A stretch of DNA of 7,518 nucleotides from Ignavibacteriota bacterium (GCA_003151215.1 PLXB01000512.1:1-7518), one strand, 5' to 3'. Positions 1-6,113 are shown, numbered from the stretch's first letter. The notes: a model not told the origin generated them from the sequence alone. Program-made: numbers and translations.

Positions 1-14
1 ACCGAGCTGAAAAT

Positions 15-46
15 AAGAACCCCGCCGTTTGAGGGGCAGGGTTCTT
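15..46 (-). terminator. Rho-independent terminator of the secreted-protein gene
   Basis: An 8-bp perfect stem (AAGAACCC at 15-22 with GGGTTCTT at 39-46) is extended inward, after one mismatch, by GCC/GGC (24-26 with 35-37). Read on the minus strand it begins nine bases after the TAG stop of the secreted-protein gene at 55 and is followed by TATTTTC, a short U-rich tail. Read on the plus strand it is followed by GCTTTTAAC, so it may also stop transcription arriving from the left. The stem and tail are seen directly; the terminator function is inferred. Confidence 0.75.
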
Positions 47-54
47 GCTTTTAA

Positions 55-1167
55 CTACTTCTTTCGAATTAGTTTTATTGTCCTTACATCTCCTTCTATC
101 GTGGAAATCCTTGCATAAAGAGATCCTTCAGGCAATCCCTTGGCATCTAAAATCCACCTAACATCGCCAGCTGAGAAAAATCTATTCTCAGTATAAAGCG
201 GCTTGCCAAGCACATCAAAAATTTCCAAGCGAAACATCATAGCATCTCCAAGAATAGTTTCCAATATCGTTTCATCGGAAAATGGATTCTTGCTTGCAAT
301 AAAATTGCCAAGCCCATGAGTATTAATCTTACTTGCTGCAACCGCATCCTGCCCTCGAAGTATTGAAAAACCTATTTGATCGATGGTGATTGCTGCTGTA
401 TCGAGCAGCGTTGCAACCGAATCGTGAACTGTATCGCGCCAATGCTGGACTTCATAACTTCGTGCATAAGCTCTTTGTTGTATTAAGGCTTTTAGTTCAT
501 CAGGGCATCGATTATTTCCAATTAAGTAATCAAATAAAGCTATCTCACCGTTATAATCAATACCTTTGCCAGGTATAATATAATTAAAAGTATGGAACAT
601 AGCGTCAACATCGCGACAATAGTAAACTGTATCGTGATTATAGTACAGCACTTTGAATAACCACTGGCGATATTCAAGCCAACGCGAATTGGCAGTATCC
701 ATACCGTCAACTGCATCGCTTATATAGGTAAAGGCGTTGCTTGGATAGCCAAAACAATCTATAATGTGTGCAGAACCACATTGCTCGATGAATAACCGTA
801 ACGTATCATTGCATTTTTTATCATTTGCAGCAATACCTGTTGACCACCATCCAGTGCCGCGATCAGCGAGATAGCAGCATGTCGTATCCGATGTATCCTT
901 GGTGACTGATTGAATCTTATTTTCGCCATTGTCTTTTGTAGAAGAATTATGCGGGTCAAGCCCATTGCCACAAGTAATATCGCTGAATGTCGTAATGTTT
1001 GATAGCAACTCGCCAAGGGTTTTTTGATTCTCTCTTTCATACTCAATCGTTGCAGGAACGCGCGAAGTCTGCCCTATTCCCTGATTTTGTATCAGAATGA
1101 ATACAAATTGGAATAGAAAGATCATCAATTTCGAAAAAAAAGATTTTTGCTCTTTAGTATTTTTCAT
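55..1167 (-). CDS. Secreted protein of unknown function with type IX (Por) secretion C-terminal sorting domain
   Basis: The 370-residue protein starts at the ATG at 1167. A TTG at 1224 would add 19 residues in front of a good signal peptide, so I rejected it. Residues 1-35 form a signal peptide: a charged start (MKNTKEQK), a hydrophobic core (LMIFLFQFVFILI), then GIGQTS. The last 80 or so residues fit the T9SS type A sorting domain: an NPFSDETI opening, LEIFDVLGK, a G-x-x-R-W-x-x-D-A-K-G-L-P-E-G turn, ARISTIEGD and a basic end (IKLIRKK). In the known pathway such proteins cross the inner membrane by Sec and the outer membrane by T9SS, and the domain is then removed. The middle (about 60-285) matches no family I recognise; it has eight cysteines, including a CC pair, which could form disulfides, plus many D, T and Y residues. 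It lies 136 bp after the sigma gene, with a terminator between, so it is probably transcribed separately. The secretion call is fairly sure; the function is unknown. Confidence 0.85.
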   Translation of the reverse strand: MKNTKEQKSFFSKLMIFLFQFVFILIQNQGIGQTSRVPATIEYERENQKTLGELLSNITTFSDITCGNGLDPHNSSTKDNGENKIQSVTKDTSDTTCCYLADRGTGWWSTGIAANDKKCNDTLRLFIEQCGSAHIIDCFGYPSNAFTYISDAVDGMDTANSRWLEYRQWLFKVLYYNHDTVYYCRDVDAMFHTFNYIIPGKGIDYNGEIALFDYLIGNNRCPDELKALIQQRAYARSYEVQHWRDTVHDSVATLLDTAAITIDQIGFSILRGQDAVAASKINTHGLGNFIASKNPFSDETILETILGDAMMFRLEIFDVLGKPLYTENRFFSAGDVRWILDAKGLPEGSLYARISTIEGDVRTIKLIRKK

Positions 1168-1276
1168 GTGATGATGGATTACCGGATACAGGTATGGTGC
1201 CCCTCCGCTGGATTCAATATACAAAACAATTTGGAGAATCAGGAGAAATTCAGATCGGAGGAAAAGGAAACGAAGA

Positions 1277-1296
1277 GGGCGACCAACCGGTCGCCC
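1277..1296 (-). terminator. Terminator-like hairpin after the ECF sigma gene
   Basis: GGGCGACC (1277-1284) and GGTCGCCC (1289-1296) form a perfect 8-bp GC-rich stem with a 4-base loop. On the minus strand it begins seven bases after the TAA stop of the sigma gene and is followed by a pyrimidine tract (TCTTCGTTTCCTTTTCC), which is U-rich but interrupted. It probably ends the sigma transcript. The arm sequence also resembles palindromic elements that recur in many environmental bacterial genomes, so it may be a dispersed repeat reused as a terminator. Confidence 0.65.
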
Positions 1297-1303
1297 CTAT
1301 GCT

Positions 1304-1981
1304 TTAATTTTTATGGAGTTTTCCCAGCATAGCATGTCCGTTTGCAGCAAGCTCCATCTCTTCTTCATGCTTGGATTTGCGGTGACGTTCTTCATCGACA
1401 TTATAGCCGCGGATACGGGCATATTCGATAAGCTTCGAGCGCAGAAGTTTTCTGCCTCTATGAAGCCTTGAACGAACGGTGCCGATCGGGCAATCGACGA
1501 ACTCCGCAATTTCCTCGTAGGTAAATCCTTCGATGTCGCAAAGAATAACAACGGTGCGGAAATCCTCGGGCAAAGATTCAACAGCGCGCGTCAGATCGTC
1601 ATCCAAAAGATTCCGATACAGACGTGCTTCCATATCGTTCGGATCGGTGTATTCCGAGCGGATGGTATTATAGAAATTCTGAATATCCTCGTAATCAACT
1701 TTATCGGGCTCTTTTGATTCCTTGCGGTAAATATTGATATACGAATTCTTCATGATCCTGAAAAGCCACGCTTTGCAGTTGGTGCCCGGCTCGAATTTAT
1801 CCCAGAACCGGTACGCTTTCATATAGGTCTCTTGAAGGAGATCATTGGCATCGTCGGGATCGCTGGTCATACGCAGGGCAAAGTTGAAAAGTGCCGTTAC
1901 ATGCGGCATCGCTTCCCGCTCAAAATCGCGGTGTCTTTCCCTGAGTGTCTTATCGTCTAACATTATCGTTGCAGTTGCCAT
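1304..1981 (-). CDS. ECF-type RNA polymerase sigma factor (sigma-70 family, SigR/RpoE-like)
   Basis: This 225-residue protein directs RNA polymerase core to a specific promoter set. Region 2 spans about residues 22-90: DDANDLLQETYMKAYRFW (43-60) is the core-binding helix, then KFEPGTNCKAWLFRIMKNSYIN, typical of the SigR/SigH-like ECF branch. Region 4 spans about 125-182: LPEDFRTVVILCDIEGFTYEEIAE and the recognition helix CPIGTVRSRLHRGRKLLR. I chose the ATG at 1981 because AAGGGG (1985-1990) lies just upstream; a GTG at 1996 would add five residues and leave AGGAA touching the start. After region 4 come about 40 extra residues, rich in charged and His residues (DEERHRKSKHEEEMEL...HKN). No anti-sigma gene follows, unlike most SigR-type loci; the next gene is a secreted protein behind a hairpin. 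Control may come from the promoter, the C-terminal tail or a distant anti-sigma. The family is sure; the regulon is unknown. Confidence 0.95.
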   Translation of the reverse strand: MATATIMLDDKTLRERHRDFEREAMPHVTALFNFALRMTSDPDDANDLLQETYMKAYRFWDKFEPGTNCKAWLFRIMKNSYINIYRKESKEPDKVDYEDIQNFYNTIRSEYTDPNDMEARLYRNLLDDDLTRAVESLPEDFRTVVILCDIEGFTYEEIAEFVDCPIGTVRSRLHRGRKLLRSKLIEYARIRGYNVDEERHRKSKHEEEMELAANGHAMLGKLHKN

Positions 1982-2127
1982 GTTCCCCTTTTTCACTTCC
2001 TAATCACCTGAAATCAATAATCCTTAACATAAATTTAATTATAGGATGGGGATTTATTTCCTTCGGTTGTTGCGTTATAATTATGCTATGCAGTAGATTT
2101 TGGAGAGTCTCTACAAACATAGGTTTG

Positions 2128-2157
2128 CAAAGATACGACATTTTTGATCGGGTTCAA
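2128..2157 (-). promoter_or_regulatory. Candidate Bacteroidota-type promoter for the ECF sigma gene
   Basis: On the minus strand TATCTTTG (2135-2128) matches the Bacteroidota -7 consensus TAnnTTTG exactly. A TTG (2157-2155) lies 19 bases upstream, the usual place for the -33 element. Transcription would start near 2121 and leave an untranslated leader of about 140 bases before the ATG at 1981. The boxes are seen; promoter activity is inferred. An overlapping ECF-like pair, GGAAC (2171-2167) with CGAT (2150-2147), is weaker. Confidence 0.55.
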
Positions 2158-2229
2158 CCAAAAATCGTTCCACTCATTCATTTTTTCTTCTTACCGATAG
2201 CGTTTGTAACCTAGTTATTCGTTTTTTTC

Positions 2230-2391
2230 CTTTCAAAGTTTCGTTTTGACTCGTTTTTCGCTAACGCTCCCAATTATAATGACACATAAACTCATTATTT
2301 GTTACCTGATTTCTCTCATTATGAATAAGAATTCATAGATATACGAGTAATTAGTCTATTTTAGGGTCCTCCATATAAACGCTTTCAAAGT
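2230..2391. repeat. Pair of 10-bp direct repeats CTTTCAAAGT
   Basis: CTTTCAAAGT occurs at 2230-2239 and again at 2382-2391 in the gap between glcD and the sigma gene. The second copy is followed by GTCAAAGTAAC, so on the minus strand it reads ACTTTGACACTTTGAA, a short tandem of ACTTTGA. Each copy holds a small self-complementary CTTTCAAAG core. It could be a protein-binding site or chance in AT-rich DNA. Confidence 0.3.
2320..2337. repeat. AT-rich inverted repeat (7-bp arms)
   Basis: TATGAAT (2320-2326) and ATTCATA (2331-2337) are perfect inverted arms around a 4-base spacer, AAGA. As RNA it would be a weak AT-only hairpin without a run of U after it on either strand, so I do not call it a terminator. 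It lies about 100 bases past the glcD stop. Confidence 0.35.
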
Positions 2392-2437
2392 GTCAAAGTA
2401 ACAGGAGGGATAAGATTTTTGACCTCTTTTATATAAA

Positions 2438-3850
2438 TCAATTTAGCGGGACTACCCGATGCTTATGCCCAGCTTCCAAACAAGGATGATCAGTCGGCAA
2501 GAACTTACCCGGATTCAAAAGCCCTTGTTCGTTAATGGCATTCCTGAGTCTTGCCATGATCTCAATATCCTTTTCTCCAAACATCCAGCCAAGAGCTTCT
2601 TTTTTCTCGATTCCTATGCCATGTTCGCCGGTGATCGAACCGTTCTTCGATAAGCAAAGAAGTAAGATATCCTTGCTTGCAGAGAGAACTTTTTTTACGC
2701 TTTCAGGATCCTTCTCATTATAGAGAATTGCCGGATGCAGATTACCATCTCCTGCATGAAAAATATTGGCAATTCTGAGTCCATGCTTTTTGCCGATCTT
2801 TGTGATCTCTTCTAAAACGTCCGGTAGTGTATAGCGGGGAATAACTCCGTCCTGAGTATAATAACTCGGGCTGACTCTTCCCAATGCTCCAAAAGCTTTT
2901 TTGCGTGCCTGCCAAAGTGCATTGCGTTCTTTCTCATCAGCGGCAACTCGTACTGTTCGCGAATGGTGCCGCTTTACAATTTCGATAACTTGATTTGTCA
3001 GTCGTTCGATAGAATGTTTTCTCCCATCAAGTTCGATGATAAGCAGTGCTCCTGCATCAGTGGGAAAGCCGAGCTTGAATGCGGCTTCCAATGCATCAAG
3101 CACTTCAGAATCTATCATTTCAAGGGCAGCGGGGATGATCCCTTTTGCAATTATTTCGCTTACTGTTTCGGAAGCGTCGCGAACTGTCGGAAAATCGATA
3201 AGCAATGTTTTGACGGCTTCGGCAAGCGGCATGAGCTTCACTTTTGCTTTCGTGATAATGCCAAGCGTACCTTCGCTGCCGATCATTAAAGAAAGAAGTG
3301 AGGCACTTTCGTTATTCGCATCCAGCCAGATTTTCTCACCGTCAGGAAGAATAACTTCCATACCTAAAATATGCTCGGCAGTTGCTCCGTATTTCAGGCA
3401 ATGCGGACCGCCGGCATTCTCGGCGATATTTCCTCCGATCGTTGAAGCTGCGCCGCTTGATGGATCCGGGGCAAAATGAAGTCCATATTTTTTTACTTCT
3501 TTTGAAAGCCGTTCATTCACAACTCCCGATTCAACTAACGCCCACCTTCCATCAGGATCTACTTCCAGAATTCTATCAAGTCCTGCCGTTACGATCATGA
3601 CAGATTCGCCGCAGGCAAGTGCTCCGCCTGATAGACCTGTGCCTGCACCTCGAGTGACAAATGGAATTGAATGACTATGACAATACTTGACGATCTTCAC
3701 AATCTCCTCAGCAGTTTCACAGAGCAGAACCAGTGACGGACGAAATCTCATCAGCGTCACTCCATCAGAATCATAGACAAGCCGATCTGCCTCGCGATAA
3801 AGGATACGAGATTCGGGAAGGATAATAAGAAATGGAACGTGATCTAACAT
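2438..3850 (-). CDS. glcD: FAD-linked 2-hydroxyacid oxidase, glycolate oxidase subunit GlcD-like
   Basis: This 470-residue flavoprotein oxidises glycolate, D-lactate or another D-2-hydroxyacid to the 2-keto acid. The FAD-binding PCMH domain (about 35-215) shows RGAGTGLSGGA (67-77), the PDPSS segment (128-132), GGNIAENAGG (139-148) and SEGTLGIIT (192-200). The FAD-oxidase C domain (about 215-452) shows FHAGDGNLHP (364-373), with histidines that bind metal or substrate in the family, then GEHGIG (408-413) and NPGK (446-449). The ATG at 3850 is the first usable start: an in-frame TAA lies four codons upstream. Relative to E. coli GlcD the protein lacks about 20-25 N-terminal residues but keeps the whole fold. 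No Shine-Dalgarno is visible. In E. coli GlcD works with GlcE and the iron-sulfur subunit GlcF; neither is adjacent, so this may be a single-subunit enzyme or use partners elsewhere. The family is sure; the substrate is open (D-lactate dehydrogenases are close relatives). Confidence 0.92.
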   Translation of the reverse strand: MLDHVPFLIILPESRILYREADRLVYDSDGVTLMRFRPSLVLLCETAEEIVKIVKYCHSHSIPFVTRGAGTGLSGGALACGESVMIVTAGLDRILEVDPDGRWALVESGVVNERLSKEVKKYGLHFAPDPSSGAASTIGGNIAENAGGPHCLKYGATAEHILGMEVILPDGEKIWLDANNESASLLSLMIGSEGTLGIITKAKVKLMPLAEAVKTLLIDFPTVRDASETVSEIIAKGIIPAALEMIDSEVLDALEAAFKLGFPTDAGALLIIELDGRKHSIERLTNQVIEIVKRHHSRTVRVAADEKERNALWQARKKAFGALGRVSPSYYTQDGVIPRYTLPDVLEEITKIGKKHGLRIANIFHAGDGNLHPAILYNEKDPESVKKVLSASKDILLLCLSKNGSITGEHGIGIEKKEALGWMFGEKDIEIMARLRNAINEQGLLNPGKFLPTDHPCLEAGHKHRVVPLN

Positions 3851-3904
3851 GTCTGAAACACTTTACATAAAAAAGATGCCTCGTAAGTCCTTTATTTTCA
3901 TTAA

Positions 3905-3936
3905 CATGACTATGACACAACAGTGCTCATGACTAT
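3905..3936. repeat. Two 9-bp direct repeats CATGACTAT upstream of glcD
   Basis: CATGACTAT occurs at 3905-3913 and 3928-3936, 23 bp apart start to start, or about two helical turns. Both lie in the leader/promoter region of glcD, 55-86 bases upstream of its ATG. The spacing would suit a regulator binding twice on one face of DNA, but no known operator matches, so function is unproven. Confidence 0.35.
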
Positions 3937-3945
3937 TTGCTCTTA

Positions 3946-3996
3946 ACTTGTAAAGGTGCACATCATCGGGTAAGCTAATATACGAAAATTACAAGT
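3946..3996. repeat. Separated inverted repeat ACTTGTAA / TTACAAGT upstream of glcD
   Basis: ACTTGTAA (3946-3953) and its exact reverse complement TTACAAGT (3989-3996) are 35 bases apart. The second lies inside TTACAAGTAA, a TTAC-AA-GTAA palindrome, and in the spacer of a candidate glcD promoter. A third copy, ACTTGTAA, is at 6092-6099 between rsmA and metH. It could be a regulator motif or chance. Confidence 0.3.
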
Positions 3997-4005
3997 AAAA
4001 TACAA
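3977..4005 (-). promoter_or_regulatory. Candidate sigma-70-type promoter for glcD
   Basis: On the minus strand TTGTAT (4005-4000) and TATATT (3982-3977) are separated by 17 bases. The -10 matches the consensus in five of six positions, the -35 in only three. Transcription would start near 3970, giving a leader of about 120 bases before the glcD ATG. AT-rich DNA yields such matches by chance, and the sigma gene here has a Bacteroidota-type box instead, so this is a weak call. Confidence 0.3.
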
Positions 4006-4080
4006 ATTGTCTTAACCAAATATCTTTAAACGGGATCAAATCACCTGAGGTATGTAAATGGCTGTTCAATCGTGAATAAT

Positions 4081-5043
4081 TTATTCCAACGTTTTTACTA
4101 TTTTTCTTTTCAGCCTCATAAAGAAATTCATGACGGCCGGAGTTGTATAGAGAGTAATCACAGCAAAGAGAGAACCGCCGATAACATCGATCACATAGTG
4201 ATAACGCAGATATACGGTCGAAAAGATGAGTCCCGACCCGATAAAAAAGATCAGCCACCTTGCTTTCGCTTTGTAGCGGAAACCAAGTATCATTGTCAGG
4301 AGCGTGATCTCCGTGTGTCCGCTGGGGAAGGCATCGCGAGTCACTACATGCGCAGCTTGCAGATTTGTCATGCCTTCCTTGATATTTTCGCCAAGATTAA
4401 TAAGCCATCTGAGTGGCTCGGTCAGAAGGACTCCGGGAAGTTCAGAAGAGATCGACCAGAACTCATGTAATGTAAAACGCGGACCGATCGCCGGAAGGAT
4501 GAGGTAACCAATATAGGAAGTAAGCAAGCCATAGATGATCACAAAGCGTAAAGTTTCGAGTTCGTCGATCGTCCGGACTTCTCTGTTTTCTTTGATTCGG
4601 CGCCGGTAAAACTCAACGGCGAGTATGATCGGAAGAATATAGTACATGAAATAACATATCTGCAGAAATTCGACGAATACCGGCATAACGGGAATATGCT
4701 CATAGAGCCAAACTGTAGGATTCGCTCCGCCGAATATCGCGCGGTCAACCGTAATAAGAACATTATCATAATCCCTGCCATGAAGAGCGTATGAGAGTTT
4801 TTCAACAGTTTTGAAAAGGAAAATCGCGATGAAAAGGATGTAAAACGTATGAAATATCCTTACTCCTTTTGTGTTCCAGCGGGCACGAATCAGGTTGATA
4901 CCTGCGACCGATCCAAGAAGAATAGCAGCGTTGAAAAGGATCGAAGCGACATCGAGACCGTCGCGAAAAATGGTCGTGAGAATAAGAACCAGCGCAACGA
5001 ACGCAAAAGTGACAAGCTCTGTCGGCGAGATCACGCGGATCAT
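4081..5043 (-). CDS. PAP2-superfamily (Aur1/PAP2_3-like) membrane phosphatase or phosphotransferase
   Basis: This 320-residue inner-membrane protein of the PAP2 superfamily probably acts on a lipid phosphate or transfers a phospho-head group. About six hydrophobic segments are visible, with positively charged loops. Three motifs, numbered from the ATG at 5043, suggest the Aur1-like PAP2_3 branch: LPAIGPRF (183-190), FPSGHTE (239-245, with the catalytic histidine of motif C2) and TVYLRYHYVIDV (276-287), where H282 and D286 would be the motif C3 nucleophile and its partner. The classic C3 arginine is replaced by T276, while R280 sits closer to the histidine. The start is uncertain. The ATG at 5043 has AAGGAG about 15 bases upstream, rather far; a TTG at 5088 would add 15 hydrophilic residues (KQHSNNNKES...) and has no ribosome binding site. 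It follows rsmA by 36-81 bp on the same strand, so co-transcription is likely. The superfamily is sure; the substrate is unknown. Confidence 0.88.
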   Translation of the reverse strand: MIRVISPTELVTFAFVALVLILTTIFRDGLDVASILFNAAILLGSVAGINLIRARWNTKGVRIFHTFYILFIAIFLFKTVEKLSYALHGRDYDNVLITVDRAIFGGANPTVWLYEHIPVMPVFVEFLQICYFMYYILPIILAVEFYRRRIKENREVRTIDELETLRFVIIYGLLTSYIGYLILPAIGPRFTLHEFWSISSELPGVLLTEPLRWLINLGENIKEGMTNLQAAHVVTRDAFPSGHTEITLLTMILGFRYKAKARWLIFFIGSGLIFSTVYLRYHYVIDVIGGSLFAVITLYTTPAVMNFFMRLKRKIVKTLE

Positions 5044-5124
5044 GCCATGGAAAATAGACTCCTTATTGTTATTGCTGTGCTGTTTCAAGAAAAGTGGTGG
5101 TCTTGGCTGAACAAAAATACCTTA

Positions 5125-5955
5125 TTATTGACGAAGCGCCTGAACATTGTAAAAAAACGAAAGAAAATGCGCAACGTCCAATTCTTCGGCGCGTCTGGTG
5201 AGATAGGGGATGATCTCCGGATGTCCGGCCGCTTTTTCTAACTCTTCTGCATTCAAAAAGCTTTTCAGATTATTACGCAGCATCTTTCTCCGCATTGCAA
5301 ACATCGTTCGTACAAAAGTCTGAAATATTCTTGGATCGAATCCGGCCGGGGGGATGAGGCCTTCACGTGTGAAATAATCATTTCGAAAATCAATTTTTAC
5401 TAAAGCCGAATCAACTGAGGGGACTGGCTTGAACGATGCAGCATAAACCCTGAAAAGCATCTTTACATCCCCGAAGAAATTCGCCAGTACGGTCGGAATG
5501 CCGTAAGCCTTTGTTCGCGGCTGAGCCGTAAGCCTCTCTCCAACTTCATGTTGAACAAGTAAAGTGACTTCGGTGATAGATTCGCGTTGCTCGATTAAAT
5601 TAAATATGATCGGACTGGTAATATAGTAGGGGATATTCCCGACGATCTTCAATTGTTCCCCGAATTCCCCCTGTAGTTTACCTAAATCAACAGTAAGAAT
5701 GTCTTCAGCCCGGACTTCGAATCGGTTGTCATGAATTTCTTCGGCAAGCAATGTTATAGCTCTTTCATCTACTTCGAAAGCTATCAGTTTTTTCAGAGGA
5801 TATTTCAAAAGCTCTTTTGTCAGAAGGCCTGTACCGGGACCGATCTCGATCACGATGTCGCCAGCTTTTATTTCTGCCGCTTGGGCAATGCTTTTGCGAG
5901 CTCTTGCATCGACGAGGAAATTCTGTCCCAGGGATTTTTTGGCGGTAAGATTCAT
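5125..5955 (-). CDS. rsmA: 16S rRNA (adenine(1518)-N6/adenine(1519)-N6)-dimethyltransferase RsmA/KsgA
   Basis: This 276-residue cytoplasmic enzyme dimethylates two adjacent adenines in the 3'-terminal hairpin of 16S rRNA, using S-adenosylmethionine, late in small-subunit assembly. Motifs in order: KKSLGQNFLVD (6-16) at the family's conserved N-terminus, SAM motif I EIGPGTG (37-43), the ribose-binding acid in FEVD (60-63), AEDI (83-86), the catalytic NIPY (107-110) and FKPVPSVDSAL (175-185). The C-terminal helical domain begins near 205 and holds FAMRRKMLRNNLKS. The start is the ATG at 5955, giving MNLTAKKSLGQNFLVD, the usual family beginning and length. The frame stays open to a GTG at 6093, but those 46 residues have no family counterpart and cover the intergenic region. 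No Shine-Dalgarno is seen. Tandem TAA stops end the gene, and the PAP2 gene follows on the same strand. It diverges from metH. Identification is sure. Confidence 0.97.
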   Translation of the reverse strand: MNLTAKKSLGQNFLVDARARKSIAQAAEIKAGDIVIEIGPGTGLLTKELLKYPLKKLIAFEVDERAITLLAEEIHDNRFEVRAEDILTVDLGKLQGEFGEQLKIVGNIPYYITSPIIFNLIEQRESITEVTLLVQHEVGERLTAQPRTKAYGIPTVLANFFGDVKMLFRVYAASFKPVPSVDSALVKIDFRNDYFTREGLIPPAGFDPRIFQTFVRTMFAMRRKMLRNNLKSFLNAEELEKAAGHPEIIPYLTRRAEELDVAHFLSFFYNVQALRQ

Positions 5956-6113
5956 GGGTAGAAGAACAGATTTGGAATGCGAAACGTCCGAAGTGAAGAA
6001 TCTCGCAATTGATAATGTAATATCAATCTTTACTGCAACATGACGGGATTCTTCGTTTCGCCGAGAATGAAATGTGAATTGAACCAAAATCACTTGTAAT
6101 CCGTAGTATTATC
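5956..6113. promoter_or_regulatory. Divergent rsmA-metH intergenic region
   Basis: These 158 bp must hold the promoters of both rsmA (leftward) and metH (rightward). I see no strong -35/-10 pair and no TAnnTTTG box on either strand. For metH, TAGTAT (6104-6109) ends only four bases before the ATG; if it is a -10 box the mRNA would be nearly leaderless. For rsmA a weak TTGCAG / TATCAA pair with an 18-base spacer is possible. The region is too short for a standard cobalamin riboswitch, and no such structure is visible. The inverted repeat at 6008-6027 is its clearest element. Confidence 0.4.
6008..6027. repeat. Inverted repeat ATTGATA-N6-TATCAAT, operator-like
   Basis: ATTGATA (6008-6014) and TATCAAT (6021-6027) are perfect 7-bp inverted arms with a 6-base spacer. 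The 13-bp centre-to-centre spacing is close to one helical turn plus and would suit a dimeric helix-turn-helix regulator. It lies 52 bp before the rsmA start and 86 bp before the metH start. The repeat is seen; operator function is inferred, and no known regulator motif is matched. Confidence 0.4.

Larger units (their letters stand above)
1982..2437. other. 456-bp intergenic region upstream of the sigma gene and downstream of glcD
   Basis: This AT-rich stretch holds the sigma gene's promoter and long leader (about 2175-1982) and, further right, the downstream region of glcD. I see no convincing gene in it: the longest minus-strand reading frame I checked near 2290 encodes about 20 residues with no ribosome binding site. 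A small CGGG/CCCG hairpin lies at 2447-2458, inside the last glcD codons, and is followed by AT-rich sequence; it is a weak terminator at best. Other short structures (2230-2239 with 2382-2391, and 2320-2337) are listed separately. Confidence 0.6.

Noticed and set aside
1168..1224. TTG-started extension of the secreted protein
   Set aside because: It would place 19 residues in front of a well-formed signal peptide.
1168..1303. A small anti-sigma gene between the sigma factor and the secreted protein
   Set aside because: The gap is only 136 bp, contains the hairpin and a purine-rich tract, and has no reading frame with a zinc-binding HxxxCxxC motif.
1945..2214. Plus-strand open frame of 89 codons across the sigma start and leader
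   Set aside because: It overlaps the sigma gene's 5' end and promoter, has no ribosome binding site and no family resemblance.
2246..2280. Plus-strand TTGACT...TATAAT promoter
   Set aside because: The boxes are 23 bases apart, too far for sigma-70, and there is no plus-strand gene downstream.
3036..3479. Plus-strand open frame of 147 codons inside glcD
   Set aside because: It is antisense to a clear, motif-complete glcD; its composition is that of a shadow frame.
4072..4470. Plus-strand open frame of 132 codons over the PAP2 gene
   Set aside because: It is antisense to the PAP2 motifs and has no recognisable domain.
5956..6093. N-terminal extension of RsmA from a GTG at 6093
   Set aside because: The 46 extra residues have no counterpart in the family; MNLTAKKSLGQNFLVD is the normal start.
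5956..6113. Cobalamin or SAM riboswitch upstream of metH
   Set aside because: The intergenic region is shorter than a standard cobalamin riboswitch, and I saw no B12-box or SAM-riboswitch core.
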